Positions 55,159 to 63,761 of a DNA stretch of 64,000 nucleotides are shown here, piece by piece. Each line of letters opens with the position of its first letter. Within the stretch, counting starts at the first letter, position 1. Below the pieces are notes generated by a model. That model had not been told where the DNA came from, did no database searches, and saw only the letters and a list, made by a program, of their open reading frames with translations. The stretch comes from Nitrosomonas oligotropha (GTDB lineage Bacteria > Pseudomonadota > Gammaproteobacteria > Burkholderiales > Nitrosomonadaceae). The translations under genes were made by a program, and so were the position numbers. The stretch lies in assembly GCF_009833085.1 (NCBI RefSeq), contig NZ_QRBZ01000024.1, forward strand, positions 30,935 to 94,934, read 5' to 3'.

Positions 55159-55527
55159 ATGAAAGTAATCTCGCCGCGCATGCACGGTTATTTTGATTTT
55201 TTGACAGTCTTTATTTTTTTACTGGCTCCTACACTTTTAGGATTAGGCCAGCTATCAGCAATGCTTGCTTATGCCCTTGCTGCAGTGCATTTGATTGTTA
55301 CCTTGGCTTCCGATTTTCCTTTTGGGGTAGTAAAGCTAATTCCATTTACCGTTCATGGCTGGATTGAACGTATGGTTGGCCCCTTATTGATAACCACACC
55401 CTTTATCCTTAATTTTTCAACTGAAGAAGCAGCAAGGAATTTTTATATTGCGATGGGTATTATTATTATCGTGGTTGGTATGCTTACTGATTATCAAGCT
55501 GAAGTAAGAGACGAGAAAATTAAATAA
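55159..55527 (+). CDS. four-helix membrane protein of unknown function
   Basis: A 122-residue protein with four hydrophobic segments and short loops. It opens MKVISPRMHGYFDFLTVFIF, with HGY and a second HGWIER in the middle, and ends YQAEVRDEKIK. The paired H-G motifs in equivalent positions suggest an internal two-fold repeat (SPW-repeat-like). GAGGAG precedes the ATG. Probably controlled by or linked to the Crp-like regulator upstream. Function unknown. Confidence 0.75.
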   Translation: MKVISPRMHGYFDFLTVFIFLLAPTLLGLGQLSAMLAYALAAVHLIVTLASDFPFGVVKLIPFTVHGWIERMVGPLLITTPFILNFSTEEAARNFYIAMGIIIIVVGMLTDYQAEVRDEKIK

Positions 55528-55569
55528 AGATCGGCGACAGTAACACCATTTGATTAAGACTGTTATGTA

Positions 55570-55591
55570 AGTGGCCACTGAGGCGGCCACT
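55570..55591 (+). terminator. possible terminator hairpin
   Basis: AGTGGCC (55570-55576) and GGCCACT (55585-55591) are perfect complements with an 8-nt loop, 43 bp after the membrane protein gene. No T-run follows, so termination would be weak. The rest of the gap to 55812 shows nothing. Confidence 0.4.
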
Positions 55592-55812
55592 AAACAAATA
55601 ATCTTGAAAGTATGCTTGGTTATTTGGGTATGTTTATTGACAGAACCGGCTACATGAGAATAGTTAATTTATCAAAATACAGACTTCTGCTGATATTTTG
55701 TTTTTTCTCGTTCAAGTAATACGGGTGATTACATAAACTGCTGGATATTGAGTTTTTTCCTTTCAAACGCCTCCAGAGGCGAGAGATTTGTTGACTCAGC
55801 GGAGTCACCAAA

Positions 55813-57141
55813 TCAATCCGGAATAAATTTCAGCACATTACCATTGATGCAGTAGCGCTTATAGCTCGGTGGCGGGCCGTCGTTGAAGACATGACCGAGG
55901 TGGATGCCGGAGCTGGCGCTGCGGACTTCGATGCGGTGCATACCGTGCGAATTGTCGTCGTGCAGTGTCACCGAGCCTTCGACGGGATCGAAAAAGCTGG
56001 GCCAGCCGGTGCCGCTGTTGAATTTTGTCTGGCTGAGAAAAAGCGTGGCGCCGCTGATCGGGTCGACAAATTTTCCGGGGCGTTTTTCGTCCAGGTTAGT
56101 AGCGGTGAACGGCGGTTCTGTGCCCTGCTCAAACGCTACCTTCTGCTGTTCCGGTGACAGCAGCTGAAATCCCAGCCATTTCCAGAAATTGGCTTGCTCC
56201 CCGTTATATCCCGTGTAGCGGGTGACTTCCTTGCCGTTCCGGAACAGCACGATGGTGGGGGCGGCGAACAGCGGTTTTTCCAGCGTCCAGCCGACTGGTG
56301 GATTGGCGTTCATGGTCGCAACGACCGGTACTTCCGATTGCCAGCGGCTGAGAATATCCTGGTCAAATTGTTTGCAGAACTCGCAATGCTCGGCTTCGAA
56401 GATAACCAATTGTTGCGCAAAGTTTAAATCCTTACCGTCCAATGGCTTCATGCGATCGGCGATTGCTGCGTCGTTTTGCGCATTTTTCTGACTCGTGAGC
56501 GGATACTTTACCCCCGTGCCGCCGAGACCGCAGTAACCGTCGGGATTCTTCTGCAAATAGTTCTGATGATATTCCTCGGCGGTGATGTAATTTTTCAAGG
56601 GCAGGATTTCAGTGGTGATTTTTCCGTATCCGGCGGTGTTCAGCGCTTGCTGGTAAGTTTTTTGGGTATTCAGCGCCAGATCTTTCTGGGTTTCGTCGTG
56701 ATAATAAATGGCGCTGCGATAATTGCTGCCGATGTCGTTGCCTTGGCGGTCGCCTTGTGTCGGGTTATGGTTTTCCCAGAATTTTGCCAGCACGGTTTCC
56801 AGCGTGACTTTCTCCGGATCGAAAGTGACCTTGATAACTTCCGCATGGTTACGCGCCGTTACCCGGCCCGAGCGTAACATCCGCTCGTGATCCAGAATCT
56901 GCTGATACCCTACACCGGGAAGATCGCCGCCTGCGTAACCGCTTTCCACATCAAGCACCCCCGGAATTTCTCCCATGCGCTTCTCCGCGCCCCAGAAACA
57001 CCCCATGCCCAAGACGATGTAATCTGTATTTGAATTGATTTGCCGGTTTGATTCTGTGGAACGGGATGTCATGGTTTTCTCCATCGCAAATGCTGTCATT
57101 ACAATGATTAAACTGATTGTTGCCGCAATAATCGCTTTCAT
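55813..57141 (-). CDS. msrAB: MsrA-thioredoxin-MsrB trifunctional methionine sulfoxide reductase
   Basis: The protein has 442 residues with signal peptide (1-20). MsrA: GMGCFWGAE with catalytic Cys 48, FWENHNPTQGDRQGNDIGSNYRSAIYY, and recycling Cys in DGYCGLGGTG (204). A thioredoxin-like domain follows with CEFC (253-256) and cis-Pro in FAAPTIVLF. MsrB is C-terminal with FNSGTGWPSFFDP, HLGHVFNDGPPPSYKRYCINGNVLKFIP and catalytic Cys 431. The zinc CxxC of many MsrB proteins is absent (GKFVDPISGATLF). It repairs oxidised methionine in periplasmic proteins. In Neisseria PilB the order is thioredoxin-MsrA-MsrB, so the central thioredoxin here is unusual. Confidence 0.93.
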   Translation of the reverse strand: MKAIIAATISLIIVMTAFAMEKTMTSRSTESNRQINSNTDYIVLGMGCFWGAEKRMGEIPGVLDVESGYAGGDLPGVGYQQILDHERMLRSGRVTARNHAEVIKVTFDPEKVTLETVLAKFWENHNPTQGDRQGNDIGSNYRSAIYYHDETQKDLALNTQKTYQQALNTAGYGKITTEILPLKNYITAEEYHQNYLQKNPDGYCGLGGTGVKYPLTSQKNAQNDAAIADRMKPLDGKDLNFAQQLVIFEAEHCEFCKQFDQDILSRWQSEVPVVATMNANPPVGWTLEKPLFAAPTIVLFRNGKEVTRYTGYNGEQANFWKWLGFQLLSPEQQKVAFEQGTEPPFTATNLDEKRPGKFVDPISGATLFLSQTKFNSGTGWPSFFDPVEGSVTLHDDNSHGMHRIEVRSASSGIHLGHVFNDGPPPSYKRYCINGNVLKFIPD

Positions 57142-57295
57142 AGTCTATCTCTAATGCAAAATGAATGAATTTTCGACATTCCGGGATAGCTTCGGTTCGT
57201 GCGGCGGCGGCTCATGCCGCAACTCTCGCATATTGTCGCCATTCCCGGCAATTGCTATCGGCTTTCATGGCGCTGAACGGGCGGGTAACGGCAAT

Positions 57296-58795
57296 CTACG
57301 GTTTCCAGTGTTTCACGAAAGCGTCCCGGATATGTCGCACGGCGGCATCGTAGCGCAACCGGTACTGTTCGGCATAGATTTTGTTGTCGCTATATAAAAT
57401 ATGCGCCTTGCCGCGCGTGTCTTCATCCACGGCGATCTCATTATGATGCGGCAGTAATCCCCGGCCGGGAAAGTCTTTCTTTTTCAACAGATCGGGTGGA
57501 ATGAACGTAATCGATTCGGCGACGCCGTGAGTATCGCCTTTTTGCGCATAGCGGCCGGAAATGATTTTTCCTTGCCAATACTGGGCGGCATCGGCAGCTG
57601 TGCCTTTATTCAGAAGGGCATTCCGGGAGAATTTCTGAAAATCGAAGGATGTTCCTGAACTATACTCCGGTTTTTGCGGCAGGCCGGCATCCGGTTGATC
57701 GGGATCGAATAATTGCAAATCTCCATTGCTCACCAAGCCGAAATGGCCATAACTGGTATGCGCGTAAAAATCGGCTATCGCATGCGCGGCGAGATGAAAT
57801 GCGTTAAGGTTTTTCAAACTCGCTTGCTCGAACTGTGCCAGCCGGTCTTTGACTAAATCCCAGCCATCCGCTATGTAACCGTTATCGAAGTGATCCCTGG
57901 GATCATAGGATCCGGGTAAGTCGACATCATCGATGGTCAGATTTTTCTGCCATAAAACACTGGTGAAATGCCGGTTGAGCGAATTTAAAACCCAAGGCGG
58001 GCAAACATCGGCTGAAAGCGCTTCATTCAGTACGCTTTTATGAACCCACCCGGCGAATTCCGGATGCAGGCTGGACCAATCTCGTTTCAAATCTTCCGAA
58101 ATTTTCTTTTTATAGACCGAGGGTTGCTGCGTTTGCCATAGATGCACATCATTGAATAGATAATAAGGCACATACTCGGCTTTATCCGGCAGATCTTTTT
58201 TTACTTCAGTCCGTTTTTGTATTTTTTTCGCGTGAGCCGGTTCGATCGCTTGCCAGTAACCGGCTTCATCCTTGTACATGACCCAGACATGATCGAAGTC
58301 GTGTCGTTTTCCTTGAGTCCATGTTCTGAATTTTCCCAGCGCGACCCTGACATTGAATGAACTGATGCCGCTCGCCAGCAATAACGATGCGATCAGGAGT
58401 GCGCGATCCTCGCAATCGCCCGATTTAAGCGCAAGCGTTTCCTCCGGAAATTGCCACGGATCGAGACCGTTGGTGGGCAGGTATTCGATTTCCTTGGCCA
58501 CAAACTCGGCAATGATATTGGCGCGGAAATCGAACGATCCTGGATCTCTGGAGCGGAAAAATTCCCAGCTGGCGTGCGGTAGTTTGGCAATGAATTTTCT
58601 AATCTCATTTTCCAAGGTGCGGCGCATCACCACATTGCGCTCGCTTACCAGGAATTCCCGCACATCGATATCGTAATTGCCTTTGCTGTGTCCTACCGGG
58701 GGGCGCGATGAAGGAACGATGGATTCGTGGACGATCCGCTCTCCGTCCCAATTCCAGTTGTGTGACCGTGAGATCTTTGAAAATGTGAAACACAT
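57296..58795 (-). CDS. transglutaminase-like domain fused to Het-C/phospholipase-C-like metal domain
   Basis: The protein has 499 residues without signal peptide. The first half carries a transglutaminase-type triad: Cys 128 in LKSGDCEDRALLIASLL, His 169 in FDHVWVMY and Glu 185 in QAIEPA. The second half holds FHLAAHAIADFYAHTSYGHFG (His 334, 338, 346, 351, Asp 342), the His/Asp-rich helix pattern of Het-C and zinc phospholipase-C-like domains. Such a pairing would link peptide cleavage or crosslinking with a metal-dependent hydrolase. AAGGAGAATAAAAC precedes the ATG. No immunity or secretion gene is adjacent. Role unknown; toxin-like or cell-wall functions are possible. Confidence 0.8.
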   Translation of the reverse strand: MCFTFSKISRSHNWNWDGERIVHESIVPSSRPPVGHSKGNYDIDVREFLVSERNVVMRRTLENEIRKFIAKLPHASWEFFRSRDPGSFDFRANIIAEFVAKEIEYLPTNGLDPWQFPEETLALKSGDCEDRALLIASLLLASGISSFNVRVALGKFRTWTQGKRHDFDHVWVMYKDEAGYWQAIEPAHAKKIQKRTEVKKDLPDKAEYVPYYLFNDVHLWQTQQPSVYKKKISEDLKRDWSSLHPEFAGWVHKSVLNEALSADVCPPWVLNSLNRHFTSVLWQKNLTIDDVDLPGSYDPRDHFDNGYIADGWDLVKDRLAQFEQASLKNLNAFHLAAHAIADFYAHTSYGHFGLVSNGDLQLFDPDQPDAGLPQKPEYSSGTSFDFQKFSRNALLNKGTAADAAQYWQGKIISGRYAQKGDTHGVAESITFIPPDLLKKKDFPGRGLLPHHNEIAVDEDTRGKAHILYSDNKIYAEQYRLRYDAAVRHIRDAFVKHWKP

Positions 58796-59051
58796 GTTTT
58801 ATTCTCCTTCACGAGTAGGTGGTCAGAACGGATAGCTAACTTGGCACTCTTATTATTTTCAGCATGACAGATCTGTCGCATTCATACAATCGCGGATTCG
58901 GAAATTCACCGCTAACCGATTCATTTTAATCACATCCGCTATTCCGGAACATATCGAACGCGGTGTTTATTCCGGTGAAAAACGTATTTAACCGGCAAGA
59001 AGTGGTAGTGTATGTTTTACCTTGATCAACAATCCGTGGGGTACTTATATC

Positions 59052-59441
59052 ATGAAGAATATTTTATCGATCTTAGCAATGGCAATCGGGGTGCTTTTAT
59101 TCAGTAGTGGAATCAATGCCTCAGGCTATGCAAACAAAACGGAATCCGGGGGAGAAGGGGTTGATTCGATGATCCAGGCCATCAAACATGCGGAAAAAGC
59201 GAGAACGCATAAAGCGCATGCCGAGCATATTATTGAGCATGCGGAGAAGAGCCTGGAGTACGCCAAGAAAGCTGAGGCGGAAGCGATAGCAGGCGGAAAC
59301 GACAAGGGAAGGAGACCCATCACGGAATCCATCCGGCATTTGGTCGAGGCGATCAGCCACGCCAAACAGGGGCATACCGATATCGCCGGAGAGCATATTA
59401 CCGATGCGCTGGAGCAGATGCATCAATTTGCCACGCAATGA
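59052..59441 (+). CDS. smbP: SmbP-like small metal-binding protein
   Basis: From ATG 59052 the product has 129 residues with a signal peptide ending INASG. The mature part is a helical bundle of His-rich heptad-like repeats: IQAIKHAEKARTHKAHAEH, IIEHAEKSLEYAKKAEAEA, HLVEAISHAKQGHTDIAGEH, ITDALEQMHQ. SmbP from Nitrosomonas europaea has this design and binds Cu, Ni, Zn and other divalent metals in the periplasm. The His content here is lower than in N. europaea SmbP. Consistent with the high copper load of ammonia oxidisers. Confidence 0.85.
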   Translation: MKNILSILAMAIGVLLFSSGINASGYANKTESGGEGVDSMIQAIKHAEKARTHKAHAEHIIEHAEKSLEYAKKAEAEAIAGGNDKGRRPITESIRHLVEAISHAKQGHTDIAGEHITDALEQMHQFATQ

Positions 59442-59541
59442 GTACATTCGATTGATCACGCTATCCTGATAATACGTCGGATTAACTCGGTTGAGATAAA
59501 TCGATGTTGTTCAACAGGGTAGCGTGAAGGTGATCAGCGCA

Positions 59542-60198
59542 TCAGGGTTGTTTTACTTTACGCAGGTAGGGTTTCAGTGTTTTCCAGCCATCGGGATAAA
59601 TCTTCTGAGCTTCTTCGTTACTGACCGAAGGTACGATGATCACATCGTCGCCTTGCTGCCAATTCACCGGTGTCGCCACCTTGTGTTTCGCGGTTAACTG
59701 CATGGAATCGAGCACCCGCAGAATCTCATTGAAATTACGGCCGGTCGTCATGGGGTAGGTCATCATCAGTTTGATGTTTTTATCGGGACCGATGATGAAT
59801 ATCGAGCGCACAGTCGCATTCGTCAGCGCAGTCCGTCCTTCCGCCGAACCGGTTTCATCCGCGGGAAACATATTGTACAGTTTGGCGACGTGCAAATTGG
59901 TATCCGCGATCACCGGATAGCGAATCGGCGATCCGCCGACCTCTTCAACGTCTTTCAGCCATTTCTCATGATCAGTAAGCGGATCGATGCTCAGCCCGAT
60001 GATTTTAGTATTCCGTTTATCAAACTCGGATTGGATACTGGCCATATAACCTAATTCCGTTGTGCAGACAGGGGTGAAATCCTTAGGGTGCGAGAAGAGT
60101 ACCGCCCATTTGTCTCCAATCCATTCGTGGAAATCGATTTTTCCGTGCGTGGTTTCTACCTGAAAATTGGGTGCTTGATCATTAATGCGCAATGACAT
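59542..60198 (-). CDS. 1-Cys peroxiredoxin (Prx6/AhpC-TSA family)
   Basis: From ATG 60198 (after AAGGAGTT) it has 218 residues. The peroxidatic Cys 45 lies in FSHPKDFTPVCTTELG, the Prx6 motif, with Arg in the ATVRSIFIIGPDKNIKLMMTYPMTTGRNFNEILRVLDSMQ region and the long C-terminal domain (WQQGDDVIIVPSVSNEEAQKIYPDG) of 1-Cys enzymes. It reduces hydrogen peroxide and lipid peroxides. An upstream in-frame stretch to 60318 lacks a ribosome site. Confidence 0.93.
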   Translation of the reverse strand: MSLRINDQAPNFQVETTHGKIDFHEWIGDKWAVLFSHPKDFTPVCTTELGYMASIQSEFDKRNTKIIGLSIDPLTDHEKWLKDVEEVGGSPIRYPVIADTNLHVAKLYNMFPADETGSAEGRTALTNATVRSIFIIGPDKNIKLMMTYPMTTGRNFNEILRVLDSMQLTAKHKVATPVNWQQGDDVIIVPSVSNEEAQKIYPDGWKTLKPYLRKVKQP

Positions 60199-60415
60199 GG
60201 ATAACTCCTTGGTTTTAAGTTGATTAAACGTGTGGATCGATGATAGTTCAATACTTAACAGGTTGCGTGGGCTAATCGGGGCGGTGCGTAATAGAGTATC
60301 CCGGATCGCTCCCATCATGAAGCTGAGTCACAGTATATTTGAAATTTTTTGGAATGGACCACAATTTATCGATGCAGTTACCGCCAATGCACGGCTAACA
60401 ATCGATATCAGCGCA

Positions 60416-61162
60416 TTACAAAAAATGCAAAATACCGATCAGCGATGCACCGCCAACCGCATAGATGAGCGGGCTATCCCAGGTATGCGGAGAAAAAGCT
60501 TCAGCCAGGGTAATCAAAACCGGCACCGTGAGCACAGCGGCGATGAATTGGATTGTGCTGAAATAGGAGTGGAAAGCCAGAATGGCAATAAAAGTTGTGA
60601 TGAATACGCATGCGCTACCGGCATAACTACGAACGTATTTTTCCTGGGTAAACAGCGCATAAGTCGTATATTTTCTTTTTCCGAATTTTATTCCCACCGG
60701 CTCGGCAAGACCGTCGCCGATGCCATTGGCAATAATGATGATCATAATCACCGGCAGCAGCGCATGACTCTCAAAGTAGGCCAGCAAGGGAATGAGTACC
60801 AAGTAGCTGGCGATAAACTGGGTATAAAGCCAAGTCAGCGTCAATGGCCTGTCTTCCGGCCGGTCAAACGAGCGGAACATCATGGACAGCAGCTTGATCC
60901 GATTGCGCAAGGGCGCTATAAAAAATGTCAGAAAAATAATGGCGCAGACTAAATCGATGAAAAATGTCGCTGCGCTATAGGGATATTCAATCACTAACGA
61001 CAGCAAAGTCGGCAGGAAGAAAAAAGCGAAATGATTGATCTTTCTTGTGTAATTGACTTTAAAATTTCGATGAATGACGAGTAATCCACACACATAATGG
61101 ATTAAAAACAGCAGTGCATAGAAGATGGTGTGATGCAGCCAATATTCGGCTGGGATATTCAT
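60416..61162 (-). CDS. dolichol/phytol-kinase-like integral membrane protein
   Basis: The protein has 248 residues and about seven helices. The loop IANGIGDGLAEPVGIKFGKRKY is the D-G...G..fG..k signature of the CTP-dependent phytol/dolichol kinase and CDP-DAG synthase-like superfamily. RKINHF in an early helix-loop is also typical (xRKxxH). It may phosphorylate an isoprenoid alcohol with CTP. No ribosome site is strong. Isolated gene between a peroxiredoxin and an unknown secreted protein. Confidence 0.75.
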   Translation of the reverse strand: MNIPAEYWLHHTIFYALLFLIHYVCGLLVIHRNFKVNYTRKINHFAFFFLPTLLSLVIEYPYSAATFFIDLVCAIIFLTFFIAPLRNRIKLLSMMFRSFDRPEDRPLTLTWLYTQFIASYLVLIPLLAYFESHALLPVIMIIIIANGIGDGLAEPVGIKFGKRKYTTYALFTQEKYVRSYAGSACVFITTFIAILAFHSYFSTIQFIAAVLTVPVLITLAEAFSPHTWDSPLIYAVGGASLIGILHFL

Positions 61163-61369
61163 TTCTGGGTTACAAATCCGGAGATACTCAGGTTGGCAAT
61201 ATTCTAAGCGAGATTTGCTTTACCAAATCGGGCAACTGATTGAGCTAGCTATTCTAAAAGATAGAAGCCGCAGAACCCGGAGCTCACCACGAACCTAATC
61301 GATGGATTATCGTTCGTCTGAAGCCGGTGAGCTTGCCGGGTGGGCGATAGATTGCTTCAGTGTAATCCT

Positions 61370-62239
61370 TTAGTTCACTTTTTCAAAACTGCCGTCTTTT
61401 TTGATCCATACTTCATTGGTGAAAGCGTTGTAGATCGTTTCCGCATCGGTTGCGAAACAGTCGGCGACGGTTTGGCTTGTGACGGTATCTTTAAGCGCGA
61501 AGGTTATCGGCGGAGTGATGGTTAATATGCCCGGTATGCTTTCCGGTAAGCTGCCCAGTGCGTTGGTGATGTCGAAGCAAATATCGGAGTTAACAATCAG
61601 GTTGGTCGATTCGGCAGGTGCGTTGACGGTGCAATGCTTGCCGCTGGCGAAATTATTGACCAGTGATTGAAAGGGATTGGGAATTCCGGGAATGGTAATC
61701 GTGATGCCGTTAATCGCGGAAGAAGTGATATTCGATGTCGTCAGAATGGAAATGCCTGAAGCGGAAGATTGTTGCGGTATTTGGCAAAAGCCATTGCTGG
61801 TTGGCAGTGGAATACAGCGGCCGTTGGTGGTCACGTTGACGACATTGCCGCTTTGGGTATAGGTCATGCCGGCTGGCGCGCTGGCGGTATTACACGCAGA
61901 GATGCCGCCGTTGCCGCCGGAATTATTGATCTGAGCGATTAAATCCGTTAATGGCGAAATGATTGCCGGATTATCGCCCCACGGTCCGCCCATGACATAC
62001 ACATTACCGTCGTTTTTGTTGATCCCGGCATAAATCCCGGTATCCGGATAATGCCGGAATATCCAGGGATCGATATTCTGCGTGACTTGATGAGTTGGAA
62101 AATACGAAGGGTAGGTATTTTCAGCCCAATTCAGCAGTATCTCGGTATCGCTGCTTGTATCGGCTGACGCTAGATGGAAGTTCCCGGACAGAAGGATTGC
62201 ACAGGCGCCCATGGCAAAATTTTTCAAGGTGTTTCTCAT
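61370..62239 (-). CDS. secreted protein of unknown function
   Basis: The product has 289 residues with signal peptide ending HLASAD. The first part (ILLNWAENTYPSYFPTHQVTQNID...FRHYPDTGIYAGINKNDGNVYVMGGPWGDNP) is a small repeat-like beta domain often seen at the C-terminus of secreted betaproteobacterial proteins. The middle is Ser/Thr/Asn-rich. Eight or so Cys residues could form disulfides. GGAGATCATGCA precedes the ATG. Function not recognised. Confidence 0.7.
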   Translation of the reverse strand: MRNTLKNFAMGACAILLSGNFHLASADTSSDTEILLNWAENTYPSYFPTHQVTQNIDPWIFRHYPDTGIYAGINKNDGNVYVMGGPWGDNPAIISPLTDLIAQINNSGGNGGISACNTASAPAGMTYTQSGNVVNVTTNGRCIPLPTSNGFCQIPQQSSASGISILTTSNITSSAINGITITIPGIPNPFQSLVNNFASGKHCTVNAPAESTNLIVNSDICFDITNALGSLPESIPGILTITPPITFALKDTVTSQTVADCFATDAETIYNAFTNEVWIKKDGSFEKVN

Positions 62240-62441
62240 TGCATGATCTCCAATTTTGTTAAAAAATGACCGGGAAGAATATCATACTGTGAATGCAAAC
62301 TGTGTCAGCGGGCATGCTGGTGGCGCAAGATATGGGATTCCCGTTTGCTGTACGTTGTGACCAAGGAAACGCAAAAGCAAACGTGCGCGGAATGCTCCGA
62401 TTTGTATTGATTGGCTTCCCGGAAAGGGGAATTTATTCTAT

Positions 62442-63698
62442 TTAAAACCGTCGCGCCAGTTTCAGACCTGCCAAACTGAACAGTCCTGCAATGGTCAAGT
62501 AAAGACCGACGAGTGACGTACCGCCAAAGTCGCTGAGCGCCTGGGCGGCGATTGGAGCGACTGCCCCGCCCAGAATGCCGCCCGCATTGAAAGCCAATGA
62601 AGCGCCTGTATAACGCACCCGTGGAGGAAACAGCGATGGCAGCCAGGCGCCGAGCGGGCCGTAGACAAAGCCCATGACGAATAGCGCGAGCGATAGTGCT
62701 ATCCATACCAGCCATAGCGACCCGGAACCGAGCAACGGCCCGAATAGTAATCCCATACCGATGGTTGCGGCGCATCCCCATGTCAACACCCGTGCCGCGC
62801 TGGTTGCATCGGCCCATATACCCGAGACGATGATGCCGAGCGCAAGGAACAGAATGGCAGAAAGCTGGGTAGTCAGGAAAACTTCACGGCTGTATCCCAA
62901 GGCAACCGTTCCGTGCGCGAGCGCAAAAGCGGTCGAAAGGTAGAAAATCGCAAAACAAGCGACCACCGCGAAAGTCCCGGCGAAGGTGACAAGCGCATGA
63001 TTGCGGATCAATTCGCCGATGGGCACCGGAACCGGGGGATCCTTTGCCAGCGCTTGCGCGAATTCGGGCGTTTCGTTGATTTTTAATCGCACCCACAGAC
63101 CGAGACCGACCAGAATTGCACTGGCCAGAAACGGTATACGCCATCCCCATTCGGCAAATTCCGCTTCGCTCAGCTCCATGCCGATCAACAGGAACAACCC
63201 ATTGGCGGCGATGAATCCAATCGGCGCGCCCAGTTGCGGAATCATGCCGAACCGCGCCCGCCACCCCTCGGGAGCATTTTCAACGGCCAGCAGCGCCGCG
63301 CCGCCCCATTCTCCGCCCAGACCAAGCCCTTGCCCGAAGCGCAGAATACACAGTAACAGAGGCGCAACCCATCCAACCATCGCATAGGTTGGCAGGAACG
63401 CAATCAGCAAGGTCGACACGCCCATCAGCATCAATGATGCAACCAGCGTCGATTTCCGCCCGACCCGGTCACCGAAATGGCCGAATACAATCGCCCCGAA
63501 AGGGCGCGCGATGAACGCGAGACCAAAACTTAGAAATGACAGCATCAACTGCGCGGATGCAGAACTGGCAGGAAAAAATAATGGCCCGAACACCAATGCC
63601 GCCGCCGTCGCGTAAATGTAGAAATCGTAAAACTCCACCGCCGTTCCTACCAGACTTGCGACTAGTATTCGGCGATGCTGGCGATAGGGGCTGGTCAT
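62442..63698 (-). CDS. MFS transporter, metabolite:H+ symporter type
   Basis: From ATG 63698 (AAGGAAACCGATA upstream) there are 418 residues with about twelve helices. The MFS signature GHFGDRVGRKSTLVASL lies between helices 2 and 3, and VEFYDFYIYATAAALVFGPLFFP opens helix 1. LGLGGEWGGAALLAVENAP is typical of the ProP/ShiA/KgtP (metabolite:H+ symporter) subfamily. The substrate, likely an organic anion or compatible solute, cannot be told. No regulator adjacent. Confidence 0.88.
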   Translation of the reverse strand: MTSPYRQHRRILVASLVGTAVEFYDFYIYATAAALVFGPLFFPASSASAQLMLSFLSFGLAFIARPFGAIVFGHFGDRVGRKSTLVASLMLMGVSTLLIAFLPTYAMVGWVAPLLLCILRFGQGLGLGGEWGGAALLAVENAPEGWRARFGMIPQLGAPIGFIAANGLFLLIGMELSEAEFAEWGWRIPFLASAILVGLGLWVRLKINETPEFAQALAKDPPVPVPIGELIRNHALVTFAGTFAVVACFAIFYLSTAFALAHGTVALGYSREVFLTTQLSAILFLALGIIVSGIWADATSAARVLTWGCAATIGMGLLFGPLLGSGSLWLVWIALSLALFVMGFVYGPLGAWLPSLFPPRVRYTGASLAFNAGGILGGAVAPIAAQALSDFGGTSLVGLYLTIAGLFSLAGLKLARRF

Positions 63699-63761
63699 TA
63701 TCGGTTTCCTTAGAATTTTCCGGGCAATCACGTCAAGGCGTGACTCCCTCTGTAAGAAATC

